DNA of 64,000 bases from positions 372,001 to 436,000 of the forward strand of contig WHVD01000053.1 of the NCBI GenBank assembly GCA_015178975.1. Reading direction: 5' to 3'. The position numbers and the translations under genes are program-made. This document shows, one piece after another, positions 11,193 to 22,287 of the stretch. The notes beneath the pieces were generated by a model. The model was not told where the DNA came from. It saw nothing but the letters and a program-made list of their open reading frames with translations, and made no database searches. Numbering within the stretch: the first letter of the stretch is position 1; each line of letters begins with the position of its first letter. The DNA is from Hysterangium stoloniferum. Taxonomy: Eukaryota > Basidiomycota > Agaricomycetes > Hysterangiales > Hysterangiaceae.

Positions 11193-12208
11193 CTATTCTT
11201 CATCTACATTGATGGGGCTATCTTTTTTCCCCGCCTCTTTTTCCACCTCAGCCTTTCCTGCCTCATTCATCTCCTCGGGTAGCTCCGCGACCTCCGCAGG
11301 CACCTCCTCCTCATCTGAACCAGCCTCCTCAAAACTCCTGTCCTCCAGCTTGTATATACAAAGCCGGCATACTCCATCAGGAATTTGAAGTGGTCCCCGC
11401 AGATTGCGCGGAGATCGTTCACCATGATGACACTGACTTTGTTGCTCTTCCAGAGCAACTTGTTCTGGGCTTCAATGCCCTTGGCAATCTGTCCCAAGGC
11501 TTCCTCCAGACCAGAGTATCCATCCGACCCGCCATTCTCCCGTGAACCAGACCCTGCGGCCTGCTTGTGAACGAGCAAGCACCTCGCCTTGAGGTGCGCG
11601 CACTGGTAACACCCCGGGTTCCGGCCGGACTTCCGATTGCACTCAGTGTTCCGGTCATTACAACTGGAACACCGTGGGTCGTTCCAAGCCAGTAGGCAGA
11701 CTGGCGCCGCCTTCCTTGCTTTCTGTTGATACAGTTAGCTCCATGGTATACCCACGGACCGAGACTCACCTTGTTGGGGCTTTCTGGCTCCCCCTCGGAC
11801 TCCGACTCGACTTCTGCTGCCTTGCGCTGAAAATGCCAAGTCAAAGAAAAAAACGACAAGTTGAGCTATGGGACTTACCTTTCCTGCAACAACCACGGCT
11901 CGATCTGCCACCACCCGGGCTTTCTCTACCGCCACCCTGGCCTTCTCCACGGCCACCCGCGCAGCCTCCTCCTCCTCCTCCCTCTGCTTCTGCCTTGCAG
12001 CCTCTTCCTCCGTGGCCACAGCCACCTGGTATTCCCTATTCAGGGCCTCCTCGACTTCCCGGGCTTCTCGCTCCGCCTCTTCTCGCTGACAACGTTGCTC
12101 GTCCCACTGCGCCAAGATTTGGGCAGCGGACAGTGGCGCCCGGTACTGACTGCCCGTGGAGGGCTCAGTGGTTGGCATAGGCTTGCGCGGCGTGGGCTTT
12201 GGTCCCAT
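11193..12208 (-). pseudogene. Antisense accessory gene of the Gypsy element
   Basis: Between pol and the 3' LTR, the opposite strand has clear coding character. The N-terminal part (from 12208) is a Glu/Arg/Ala-rich, coiled-coil-like region (REEAEREAREVEEA and similar). The middle has a compact Cys cluster (CSSC, a single C, then CYQC and RC within about 27 residues), followed by a leucine-rich segment. The C-terminal part is acidic and ends near INVDEE. Intron-like GT-AG gaps with good donor and acceptor sequences separate the parts. The older Gypsy remnant carries a counterpart at 16210-16800, so this is a regular component of the lineage rather than chance. I recall similar Cys-rich proteins in agaricomycete Gypsy elements but cannot name a function. 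Confidence 0.7.
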
Positions 12209-12405
12209 GATATAGATGTTGGGGGTAATAAAGAAGAAGAAATTTCTATTTTTTCAAATTTATATATAGGCTCGTCGCGTTTGAACCTTACCTTCCAGAT
12301 CACATGACTCTTTGACACATATGTGTAACCGACATGACTTTTGACACATGCGCGTAGCCGACAAGAACCTTATCTAGGTCTAGAGCCTCTTTGGGACTTC
12401 GGCAT

Positions 12406-12415
12406 AAAGGGAGGG
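12406..12415 (+). other. Polypurine tract
   Basis: AAAGGGAGGG lies three bases before the 3' LTR and is the expected primer site for second-strand synthesis. Confidence 0.8.
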
Positions 12416-12418
12416 TAC

Positions 12419-13237
12419 TGTTACGACCGGACAATCCCGCCAGACTCCGGGCACTAACCTGTACACCCCCACACGCTACAAGCACCAATTGTCTGTTTAT
12501 AGGATTTCCCGCCCGGACTCCGTTACGTCAAGACTTGTTACGTTCGACCTCATTACGACACATATCAGTCACCGGACTTCCCCCGGACTCCATCTCTGTC
12601 TATGTCCGTCTTCATCCCACGCATCAGTCACCGGACCCCACTTAGAATCCCATCACCGCTCTAATTGAGCCCCATTCCTGTTTTAGTCAAATGTCCTGTC
12701 ACGATTTGGACTCTGCTCCCGCTCCGTTTCCCATTATGGGTTATGCTTTGTCACAATTCGGACTCTGCTCCGTTCCGTCCCATTCCTAACACCAAACTTG
12801 GTGTTTACTATTCCCGTTTTATGTTTTGTTAGTTTTGTTTCATCATTACTGGATTTGGTATGTCATGCACTCCACGGTCTATATAAACTGGCAGATGTTG
12901 TACATACAATCCAGTCAGAAAATTAGCTTAGATTCCCCCCAGTAATCTAATAACATTTTCCGCTCTAAAACCTTACTTGATTTACACCGCTCGCACTAGT
13001 CGGAGCCCATGGGCTCCAGCGCATCTATCTCTCTCAACTATCTCGACTCACGACCCATGACCTCCGACTTATGACCTACGACCCACAAACCCTGCCCGGA
13101 CTCCCCGGGATCCCCGTCCGCCTGTTTGAAATTGGACAACACAATCTAGTGAGGGCACAGCCTATAAGCTGAAGCCAAGTCCTACCGGATATCCCGCGGG
13201 TTTCTCCAGAGACCCGCCCTGTGTGTGTATCCTAACA
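12419..13237 (+). repeat. 3' LTR of the Gypsy element
   Basis: 819 bp, TGTTAC to TAACA, homologous over its whole length to the 5' LTR and followed directly by the GGAGT duplication. Confidence 0.95.
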
Positions 13238-13568
13238 GGAGTCCAATGAGTGATCCACAAGACACAGAGGGTCAGGCATAGATGGGCTTGATGTCCGGGC
13301 CCTGGTGGGTTTTCCAGTCTAGCTGTAACTTGGTATAGCAAGTCAGGTGCATGTAGGATGGGGTCTGGAGCCCGGCGGGTTTTCCAGTCCTAACAGTTCC
13401 CCCAAGCCCAGGTGGAAGCATTTTCCAGCACTTCTCAAACCCTCCCCAGTCGATCCACAACAGCTTGCATCATGGTAGTATCCCCAGTGGCAGCCCACCT
13501 AGCTCCCACAGTAGTGGACCTCCCAGCTCTCATCACAGTTTTGGTGGCAGGTGCATCTCATGGCAGTC

Positions 13569-14056
13569 TGTCACGAATCGAATTTTACTCAATAAAGTTG
13601 AATAAACAATTGAAGAATATTCAACAATATTGAATAAAGATGCCTCATTTGACAAAGTATTAATTTGTCCTGTTGATAAAGTGTGAGGCAAAGATAGGAC
13701 ACAGAGGCTCATGAATAAATAAATCGAAGAAAATCTTGGAGAAGTTTGATGATTATATAATACAGTAAATAATTTAATATAGTACAGGTTTTTTGACTGA
13801 CCTTTGTTCCTATCATTGCCCTTATATACTATATATCATTTACCTATGATGAAAATATGATATCAAAATGAAATCATCAATGATGTCAAACTGAGACAAG
13901 TCAAAGATATTCGAGATTGTTGAAGAATAGCTGAGTTGGAAGTCTGAGTTGGAAATTGAGTTGGAAATTGAGTCAGAAAGTTGAAGGAATGTCGAAGGAA
14001 TGTCAAAGAAAGTTAAATTGAATATTATCAAAATTTGAGCTTGTACATTCATGACA
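13569..14056. repeat. Solo LTR (family E)
   Basis: 488 bp, AT-rich, beginning TGTCACGAAT and ending ATTCATGACA (inverted ends differing by one CpG-type change). The flanks CAGTC (13564-13568) and CACTC (14057-14061) match at four of five bases, consistent with an aged duplication. It interrupts the gag leader of the older Gypsy remnant. Confidence 0.65.
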
Positions 14057-14095
14057 CACTCCATCAAACCCTGAACCTAGTCTTAGAACAGAACT

Positions 14096-14940
14096 TGAAG
14101 GACTCACCACTTTCATGGGACTGATACCTCGAAACTGCAGCCATTCCTTATGCAATGCAGTTTAAATTTCAATGACCACCCTGACAAATTTGCTACTGAC
14201 AGAAGCAAGGTCATATTCACCTTATCATTTCTTTGGGGTACCATCATGAATTGGTTCAAACTGGGACTCAATAATCTCAATGTTTATCAACCTGGCTGGC
14301 TCAATAACTATGCATTCCTCATTACAGAACTCAAACTTAATTTTGGACCCCATGATGCTGTTGGCAATCCCAAATCCACATTGGCCAACATTAAGATGAA
14401 AGACAGTCAGTAGATCACTGAATACATCATTCAGTTTAACTCCCTTGCTACTCTCATCAATTGGGGCAACTCCACCCTATGCATAGGTTCTATTCCAGCC
14501 TCCCATCTCATCATAAGGATGACATCTGTTGAGGTGGTGGCAAGCCAACTACACTCATTGACATTCACATGAAAGCTCAGCAATGTGATGCTCAATATTA
14601 AGAATGGTGTGCCAAAATCAACTGAGCAACTCCCTTGGACCACCCAGCAAAAACAAATCAAGATGTTGAACAGCCCTCAATGACCAACAACAATGGTGAC
14701 AATCCCTCGGAGAAGTCCAAAAAGAAAAATAGGACTGATTCGACCCCTAACGATGCTGCAGCCTCAAACAGCAAAACTAGAACCTCCACAGCCAAGCCAA
14801 AGGACAATTTAAGACTGTACTTGGTACAGATAGTAAGCTGATGCCTGAGGAAAGGCAATGACAAAAGGATAATGATCTCCGCCTCTGGTGCAGCATGGGA
14901 TACATGGCAAACAAGTGTCCCCTCAACAATATCAAAGCTC
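14096..14940 (+). pseudogene. gag remnant of the older Gypsy element
   Basis: The capsid part aligns with the gag of the intact element (QCSLNFND against QCHFNFRD, and the shared NFGP and KMKDSQ/RMKDTQ blocks). It ends in a zinc-knuckle-like segment near 14880-14930 (LWCSMGYMANKCP). Heavily decayed fossil. Confidence 0.85.
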
Positions 14941-16209
14941 AAGTTGCTAAGGCTGAAAAGCCCTCAGACACACCAACAATGGTGACTGAGTCAAAAATAG
15001 TGTAAAGCAACCCCCTGGGCCCCTGTACATGTAACAATTGCATGCTACATTTCTGTATGACAGTTGGCCAATCCCTCTTTGCAATGCATCCACTCCTTAC
15101 TACTTAAGTCCTCCTTACATTTCCTCCTGTTTTTTATTGTTTTTTGGCTCTCCCACTTTGCTCTTCAACCCTACCAGTTGACCCAGTTTTTTTCAGTACA
15201 CTTGGACAACATTGTTACCAATATTGTCACCCCAAAGAATGCCTTTTCAGTCACTGTTCCACAAGGAAAACATTTTAGGTCCTTTGGAAAAGTTGGTTCT
15301 TGTTTTTTGGCAGTCCTTGGACATGATGCACCCAGCCACTTACAATTTGTTGATTGTTGGGTATTGGGTACTCATATAGTCTAGTCTCCCAACACTCAAT
15401 CACCTTCTCTTTAGTTTGGCCAGGGTGTGGAGGCTCCACTGGCCACCCATTTAGGTTCTCCTGGATACTCTCTCAGTTCAGTGCCCTGCATATGCAAACT
15501 ACCTATAGAGCTCCCCCTGAACACCCACTGTTCCAATACCTCCATACTGAGACTACACCTTTTAGAAACAACTGTGAAATGGTTTCCCAACCCAATCTCA
15601 CATTTTTTTGGCTACCTTTTCAATATACATTTCAACCTCCCTTGTGTTTTTTTCAGCACACCAACTTATGGCTAGATGGTGGGACATCTACCTTATGAGG
15701 GGACCAGTGACCATGCACTCAACAAACCACCTCCTCAGGTCCCTGATGTTGCCAAACACCACCTCTAGTTATCTGATATCCACCACTGTTGGACCTCTGA
15801 AAGGTCATCAGACTGATGCATTAAAGGTACCAATTGAAACTCTTTCTTCCCCAAGATCTCAATACTGATACCCTTGGACCCATTACCATTACTCCTTATC
15901 ACCCTATGTCACTTTTATTTTAGCTTCCCCATTGTATCCCAGCCCTCTGGCCTATAGTTGTTCTTGCTGGCCCAATACCTCTGTTATGTTCCCAGAACCC
16001 CCACTTTTTTCCTCATTCCTGTCATCTTAATACTCACCATCCTAATCACTGTTAAAATAACTTTATTTTCTACTGTAAAGTCTCTATTGGAGGCCCCTCT
16101 GGTTCTCCCTCACCATCCACTGACTTACTCCTCCTTGGAGCTAGTAGATTTGGCCTAGACCAATTTATAAGTCCAAAACTGTCCTGACTGTCCATTGGCA
16201 TCCCCACTC

Positions 16210-16800
16210 CTACTGGTTCCCTGTTTCTGTCCTACCATCATTTCCAGCCCACTGCTCCTCTGCTTGATGGTATGCCATTACCTCTAGAACTTCCAAAATC
16301 CATTTGAGGTTTTCCCCAATTTCTTTCAATAGCTCCACCACTGACTCCAATGACATGGTTGTCAGACTGCAACCCTTTTTGCTCCTGTTGCACTGCACAC
16401 AGGCTCTGTTAAAGCCCATGGGAGTGCAATGGATGCCTGCTGTTGTGGATCGCACACATGACAGACCCCCCAAAACAGGAGTCTTCCTATAAATAAAAGC
16501 ATCAAAACAAAAAAAATGGAATGAGAAAGGATATTACTCACTGTTCAGACCACCAACCTCCTCATCCTCATCCTTCTCATCATCCTCATCATCCTCAATC
16601 ACATGTCTCTTCTTCACCTATATGTCAAGTTCTGGATCTCAGGATGGAATTCCCAGTGGTTATTGCACATACTTCCTGGAACATGTCCATGGAGTTCCTG
16701 AGGATTAGTCTCAGGAGTATCAGAATATTACCAGAATACAGGATGGACCTTCAAGCCAAAGCCCAGAGCTTAACACTGTGGGGCAAAACAAGGGGACTGT
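16210..16800 (-). pseudogene. Antisense accessory gene remnant of the older Gypsy element
   Basis: On the minus strand, 16473-16210 gives a Cys-containing segment (CVQCNRSKKGC), then a leucine-rich amphipathic stretch (SVVELLKEIGENLKWILEVL). This matches the order Cys cluster then leucine-rich segment seen in the antisense gene of the intact element at 11193-12208. Further upstream, around 16560-16620, an Asp/Glu run is separated by an intron-like GT-AG gap. Fossil. Confidence 0.6.
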
Positions 16801-17587
16801 AGTGGACTGGCCACCTTTTTCACTGATGAAAGTGAGGAACCAAGTGGAATGAGTAAGGTCCAAGACCTAATGTGACAGCACAGAGTGTGATGCAAACTTA
16901 ATTATATTTGTAAAGTACACAATACCTTGCAACCAACAATACTGTACATATGTATGTATTAATATTAATATTTGACAGAACCTTCTCTGATGAAACAGTC
17001 AAGAAAATTATTTTCATTCAACAATGGTTAAAAATAGCAAGTAAAAATAATTGAAACAACCTTTATAACATATCCATGAATCCCTGTGGTACCACAGTAT
17101 GGGTATGTAGTGTGTGTTACAACCATGTCACAACCTGATGGTCCCCGATGATACCATCGTCCATCTGCGCTTCAAGTTACTGGCCAAAGTCATTGTATCA
17201 GAAACTGTCGGTAAACTGACACTGATGTATACCCTCACAGCAATCATACCCCATTTACGCCCCCTGTCAAGTTATACTCGTACCATCTGGTTATGCTTTG
17301 ATACGTCCCCTTTTACTTATGATGATCCCTTCCATGCTATGTTTCACCTATGCCCGTATATACTTGTAACCCTTGGACTATTTCCTTTTCTTGTAATCCC
17401 ACTCTCAGTTAATCGTGGCTTCCAATCTTATCGTAACCTTCCAGTTTCTAGTCAAGTCTATTTGTCAAATAGTATTTCCACTCTTCCCTTAGTTAGTAGT
17501 TTCTAGATGCCAATAACTCATATATAAACCCACTGTAAATGTAGTTACTAGGTAATCAGAATATCGGCTCAGAACACTTGTATACCT

Positions 17588-18908
17588 TGTTATGACCGTG
17601 TCACAACCTGACAGTCCCCGAGGTTATCGCTGCCTATCAACGATTCAAGTCATTGTTCAAGCCATCACATCAGAAACCGTCGGTCTCCCGATGCTGATGT
17701 ATGCTTTCACGGTGATCAAACTCCATTTACGCCCCTGTCAAAATATACTCATACTATCTGGTTAAACTCTGATACATCCCTTTTTTATTATGATGATCCG
17801 TTCTACTCTATGTTTCACATATGTCTATATATACTTGTAACCCTTGGACTATTTCCTTTTCTCGTAATCCCGCTCTCGGTTATTTCACAGCCTCTGAACT
17901 AATTGTAACCTTCCCGTTCCTAGTCAAGCTTATTTGTCAATACCGTTTTCCACTCTTCTCCTAGTTAGTATTTTTCTAGACGCCGAATACTTGTATATGA
18001 ACCTGTTGTAGTTGTAGTTACTAGGCAATCAGAATATTGACTCAGAATACCCTCTTACACCTCTAGAAGTCTCAAAACTAAGGAGGATAACCGAAAACTT
18101 TAAAAATTATTTATCCACTAAAGTATATATATTTATATTGTTTGTTGTAAAATTAATATTTAATTAATATTTAATCAACTTCAGTTGATTAGGTATCACT
18201 CTGAAGAATGCAAAAATATTAATATTTATCCTATATCTGACAAAATTTAGTCAAACAATCATCTGTAGATTATTCTTTTGGAATAAATTGCACAATGGGG
18301 ATTGGTACCCCAGATAGTTCTGGTTAACTCTCTAAACCAACTAAATTTAAATTATATGAAATATATTTGAAAGTTTGCTTGTATACAAGAGAATACATCA
18401 TAACCCAAAGATTAAGTCAGAACCCAAATAATCTTGTTTAACCCAAATGATCTAGGTTAACCCAAATAATCTTGTGTAACTATGTCATTTGTGCATATTT
18501 TAAAAGGGCATGCATATTTTAAAGATGAAATTTCAGGTAATTAAATATAAACTCATAGAATAAGTTGTCATGGCCAGAAGGAATAGACTCACTTGGAAAA
18601 TATGAGGATTATTCAGTAAAATTTTGTATATTCAATAAAGTGTGACCATCCTCCTAAGTATCCCACTATCCACCTTCATGTGCACTCACCCACTCTCGGT
18701 TCCCAACCCCATGGCCCAACACTTGATTTATCCTTTGGTTCCAATCAGTAGTTTGCCGGGAGGTACTCATTAGGACTAGTCTTCGCCCATCCGAAATTTA
18801 AGGATACCTGACGGATAATTGCAAGGGCGCAGCACATAAGCTGAAGCCAAGTCCTTCCAATCGGTCCCCATCGGCCTACCGACATTAGTCAGTTTTCAGT
18901 TCTTAACA
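17588..18908 (+). repeat. Solo LTR, family B, copy b, nested in copy a
   Basis: Starts TGTTATGACC and ends CTTAACA; about 750 bp once the 571-bp insertion at 18083-18653 is excluded. The target duplication is imperfect: TACCT precedes it, and TACCT occurs four bases past the expected right end. Confidence 0.82.
18083..18653. mobile_element. 571-bp unclassified insertion in LTR copy b
   Basis: AT-rich, no reading frame of note. Flanked by exact 5-bp duplications CTAAG (18078-18082 and 18654-18658), with short inverted ends GAGGAT and ATCCTC. The intact family B sequence (21341-22078) has a single CTAAG here, which confirms an insertion. It contains about three direct copies of a 23-25-bp unit built on AACCCAAATAATCTTG (about 18420-18480). 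The ends are not TG/CA, so it is not an ordinary LTR; the superfamily is unknown to me. Confidence 0.75.
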
Positions 18909-19290
18909 TATGTACCTCTCTCATAGTCCTGCTCTAAGTATCCCACTCCCACCTTTGCTTGCACTCACTCACTCTCAGTCTCCAACCCTCCAACCCCCAA
19001 CTATCCTTCGGTTTCCAATCGGTGACTTACCAAGAGGATTATTCGATAGGACTTAGTTTTCTGCCTGCCTGAAATTTAAGGACACCTGACAGTAACTTGC
19101 AAGGGCACAGCACATAAGCTGAAGCCAAGTCCTTCCATTCGGTCCCCATCGGTCTTCCAACATCAGTCAGTCTTCTGTTCTTAACAGTGTGCCATAGTCC
19201 ACTACTGTGTAACCATGATACCCATTTTGGAAACACTGTGGGTATACCCATGGCAAAGCCATTATGGCACTGTATTTTGATGTGCAGGTG

Positions 19291-20631
19291 TGTTACAACT
19301 GTGTCGTAACTGTGTTGCAACCATGGTCCCCGAGAATACTACTGTCTATCGATGTTCCAAGTTATTGATCAAGTCATCATTTCGGCAACCATCGGAACAC
19401 TGACACTGACATATACCTTCATGCTGATCAAACCCCATTTACACCCCTGTCAAAATATACTTGTACCATCTGGTTATGCTTTGATATGTCCCCTTTTTAT
19501 TATGATGATCTGTTTTACTCTATATTTCACATATGCCTGTATATACTTGTAGCCCATTGTTAAGTGCTGTGTCGGGAACTTATTCCGGAACTATCGGAAA
19601 GTCACCGGAAAGTTGGGAACTGTCAGATAGGGTCAGGACGTTGGCTTCAGCTTATGTGCTGCACCTCTACGCAAACACTCAAAGTCCTTAATTTCAGAGG
19701 TGAGACTTACAATGGAAGATACGGATATTCAGAGTTCCGAAGAGTTCCGAATATCGAGTATACAGAAAGATGGAAGAAGGAATAAGAAACTAAGTCAATA
19801 TCAGATCTAAGGTAAAGTACAAATTCGCAGAAACTAATATAAGTCTTCTCGTTATTGTACTACAAACTGAGACCATAATAAGACGGAAATGGAAGTATTC
19901 TTAAAATGGAAATACAATAAGACATATCAGGGAGACAATATTCCGAAACAGGAATATAATAAACAAACGAGTGAATACTTGTCAACGGAAAAATTACCAA
20001 ATGCAGAACAAGGGAAGAATGCGGAAGATACGGTAACTATGATGTTCCATAGTCGGAGATCGGGAGTCAGATATTGAAAACATCCAGGAATGGGTCGTAA
20101 CACCCGTGGACTATTCCCTTTTCTTGTAATCCCACTCTCGGCTAAATCACGGCTTCTGATCTTATTGTAACCTTCTAGTTTCTAGTCAAGTTTATTTGTC
20201 AATTGTGTTTCTGCTCTTCCCTTAGTTAGTAGTTTCTAGATGCCAACAACTCATATATAAACCCACTGTAAATGTAGTTACTAGACAATCAGAATATCGA
20301 CTTAGATAACCCTCTAATCTCCAACTCCATTATCTGTTCATGACCACCACATTCCGACTCCATCCGATTTACAATTCAACCTACATTTATGACTTCAACC
20401 TCTAATCTCCAACTCTCAGTCTCTGACTCTCCAACCCAACCCTTGACTTATCCTTCAGTTTCTGATCAGTAGTTTACCGAGAGGTTTACTCGACAGGACT
20501 AGTTTCCACCCACCCGAAATTTAAGGACACCCGATGGTAACTTGTGAGGGTGCAGCACATAAGCTGAAGCCAAGTCCTTCCATTCGGTCCCCATCGGTCT
20601 ACCGACATCCATCAGTTTTCTGTTCTTAACA
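19291..20631 (+). repeat. Solo LTR, family B, copy c
   Basis: TGTTACAACT to CTTAACA, flanked by exact AGGTG duplications (19286-19290 and 20632-20636). Interrupted by a minus-strand family C solo LTR at 19558-20102. Confidence 0.87.
19558..20102 (-). repeat. Solo LTR, family C, nested in copy c
   Basis: 545 bp from TGTTAAG to CGTAACA. Flanks CCCAT (19553-19557) and CCCGT (20103-20107) differ only by a CpG transition. Orientation is minus because the reversed U5 block (GGCTTCAGCTTATGTGCTGC, about 19643-19662) lies near the left end. Its body is unrelated by eye to families A and B. Confidence 0.8.
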
Positions 20632-20636
20632 AGGTG

Positions 20637-21335
20637 ACCATACTGGTATCTCGAATTTTTTCCCACAGAGTATTTTGAGAAAGATAACCTAAGTAAGTGC
20701 ACCAAATCTACTTTCATAAGAAAAGAACACAAATCTCCATTCTCTTTAAAAATTTTAGCAGACATGGAAACATACTGGGAACATAATGTTTTTTAAGATG
20801 CCAATTGGTCTTTCAAGATTGTAGTTTCAACCATTCCTTTTAAGTGTCACCTAGCAACTGGAAACAATGAGGGTTTTCAATGTATACCTTTTCAGTGAAG
20901 AGTTGCTTGATAGCTAGTTTCACTGCTTCTGCTGTCATAATGATGTGAATATTGGATGAAAACAAACTTTATTTGATGCTGTGATGAAACAAATGCAACA
21001 TGAATGACACGAATATGTATTACAAAGCATGTGGGTGCTGTCACCTAATGTCACCTAATGTCACCTAATGTAACATTCTTATGTCAGAGTGGGTTTATAA
21101 GGTCACCCATGGTCTGCAATTAGCATTTTCATATGAAAAGTCAAAGAAATGGGTGAACTGCCCCTAGGAAAAGGGTGTTTTCATCACCAATTCCAACAAT
21201 AGTACTCAATCAAAGAAGGTCACATGCCACAAACCTACAGCAATTTTCCTGGAACAACATGAGATGCATAATTGTTAAAGCAGGCTCATATGCACTCACA
21301 TTCTATATAATAGCTTAGTTGGACCGACTATATTT
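20637..21335. other. AT-rich target sequence between solo LTRs, unassigned
   Basis: With 16831-17109 and 19192-19285 this is the host sequence into which the family B LTRs inserted. The minus strand shows short open stretches (for example 20765-20640) but no family I recognise. A 10-bp unit (GTCACCTAAT) is repeated three times at about 21040-21070. Confidence 0.5.
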
Positions 21336-21340
21336 ATGGC

Positions 21341-22078
21341 TGTTAAGAACTGAAAACTGACTGATGTCAGTTGGCCGACAAGGACCGATCGGAAGGACTT
21401 GACTTCAGCTTATGTGCTGTGCCCTCGCAAATGTCTGTTGAGTGTCCTTAAATTTTGGGCGGGTGAAGACTAATCCTAACGAGTTCCTTTTGGCAAGATA
21501 CCAATCGGGACCGAAGGTTAAGTCGAGTGTCAGGCCAAGGGTCGGTGACTGAGAGTGGACGAGTGCACGCGGAGGCAGATGAGGGGATTCTTAGTACAAG
21601 ACTGTTAGAGGCGTAAGAGGGTATTCTGAGTCAATATTCTGATTGCCTAGTAACTACAACTACAGCGGGTTCATATATGTACAAGTATCAGGCATCTATA
21701 AAATACTAATGGGGAGAAGGGCGGAAAACAGTATTAACAATAAGCTTGACTAGGAATGGGAAGTTTATGATTAGTTCGGAGGCTGATGATAACCGAGAGT
21801 GGAATTATGGTAAAAGGAAATAGTTTGAGGGTTACAACTATATATAGACATATGTGAAACATAGGATAGAACAGATCATCATAATAAAGGGGATGTATCA
21901 AAAGTTTAACCAGATAGTACAAGTATATTTTGACGTGGGCATAAACGGAGTTTGATCACCGCGAACATACGTCAGCATCGGGGGCGATGGTTTCCAATGT
22001 GGTGACTTGAGCGATAACTTGAATCGTCAATAGGTGGCGTTAACCTCGGGGCCGAACGGCTGCAACACGGTCGTAACA
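21341..22078 (-). repeat. Solo LTR, family B, copy d, uninterrupted
   Basis: 738 bp, TGTTAAG to CGTAACA, with exact ATGGC duplications (21336-21340 and 22079-22083). This is the only family B copy without an insertion and gives the reference length. Confidence 0.9.
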
Positions 22079-22099
22079 ATGGCTTACAAAGCAGGCTGA

Positions 22100-22287
22100 T
22101 CAGGAAAGTGGGAAGATCAATAAGTATGCCGTCTATATTGTCTAGAGTCATCTAGGAGAGCTAGCTAACTCAGCTAGACACACTACTTTCGCGAGATCCC
22201 TATTTACTAGCCGGTATAAAAGCTTACTATAGATCTAGGGAGGCTAGGGAGTCTACATAATAGGTGTAGGCATTCCCAAATCCTTGA
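22100..22287 (-). repeat. MITE-like repeat, copy 1
   Basis: 188 bp with inverted ends (TCAGGAAAGTGGGAA and its diverged partner near 22269-22287), flanked by TGA on both sides. The same sequence recurs in opposite orientation at 35459-35630 and 43594-43777. No coding capacity. Confidence 0.7.

Larger units (their letters stand above)
5148..13237 (+). mobile_element. Full-length Ty3/Gypsy chromovirus, broken
   Basis: An 8.09-kb element with two 819-bp LTRs (5148-5966 and 12419-13237) starting TGTTAC and ending TAACA, flanked by the exact 5-bp duplication GGAGT (5143-5147 and 13238-13242). Parts in order: 5' LTR, self-priming type primer-binding site, gag, pol (protease, reverse transcriptase, RNase H, integrase, chromodomain), an antisense accessory gene, polypurine tract, 3' LTR. 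The chromodomain and gene order place it among chromoviruses. The two LTRs are about 93% identical by eye, and nearly all differences are C/T or G/A changes at CpG, so divergence overstates age. It is the youngest large insertion in the nest. It is structurally complete but its coding regions carry a handful of breaks (fewer than ten by my reading), so I regard it as a fossil. Confidence 0.95.
2149..13395 (-). repeat. Minus-strand family A solo LTR carrying two later insertions
   Basis: Three pieces, 2149-2307, 4629-5147 and 13243-13395, match consecutive parts of the family A LTR in reverse orientation. Together they total about 829 bp, close to the 819-bp intact LTR. The ends are TGTTAAGG on the left and CCTAACA on the right. 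The whole is flanked by the 5-bp duplication GTTCC (2144-2148 and 13396-13400). The gaps are the Tc1-type transposon (2308-4628) and the full-length Gypsy element (5148-13237). This is therefore an older solo LTR that later served as target for both. Confidence 0.88.
13396..16830 (+). mobile_element. Older, internally deleted Gypsy element remnant
   Basis: Holds a leader/gag start (13396-13568), a solo LTR insertion (13569-14056), gag (14096-14940), scattered pol traces and an antisense accessory gene (16210-16800). Near 15660-15720 a segment resembles the end of RNase H in the intact element (WDIY followed by a run of Asn codons), close behind protease-like sequence, so most of reverse transcriptase appears to be gone. 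A diverged 5' LTR probably lies at 1399-2053, separated by later insertions; I found no 3' LTR. It is heavily broken, with well over ten disabling changes, and clearly older than the elements nested in it. Confidence 0.75.
17115..19186 (+). repeat. Solo LTR, family B, copy a (with nested copy b)
   Basis: Starts TGTTACAACC, ends TTCTTAACA, and is flanked by exact 5-bp duplications GTGTG (17110-17114 and 19187-19191). Without the nested copy b (17588-18908) it is about 750 bp, the family size. Carries a TATATAAACC promoter box followed by AATCAGAATAT, and the U5 block near 19105. Confidence 0.87.

Noticed and set aside
11385-12307. Plus-strand Pro-rich frames between pol and the 3' LTR
   Set aside because: Shadows of the antisense accessory gene, which has the better composition and splice-like signals.
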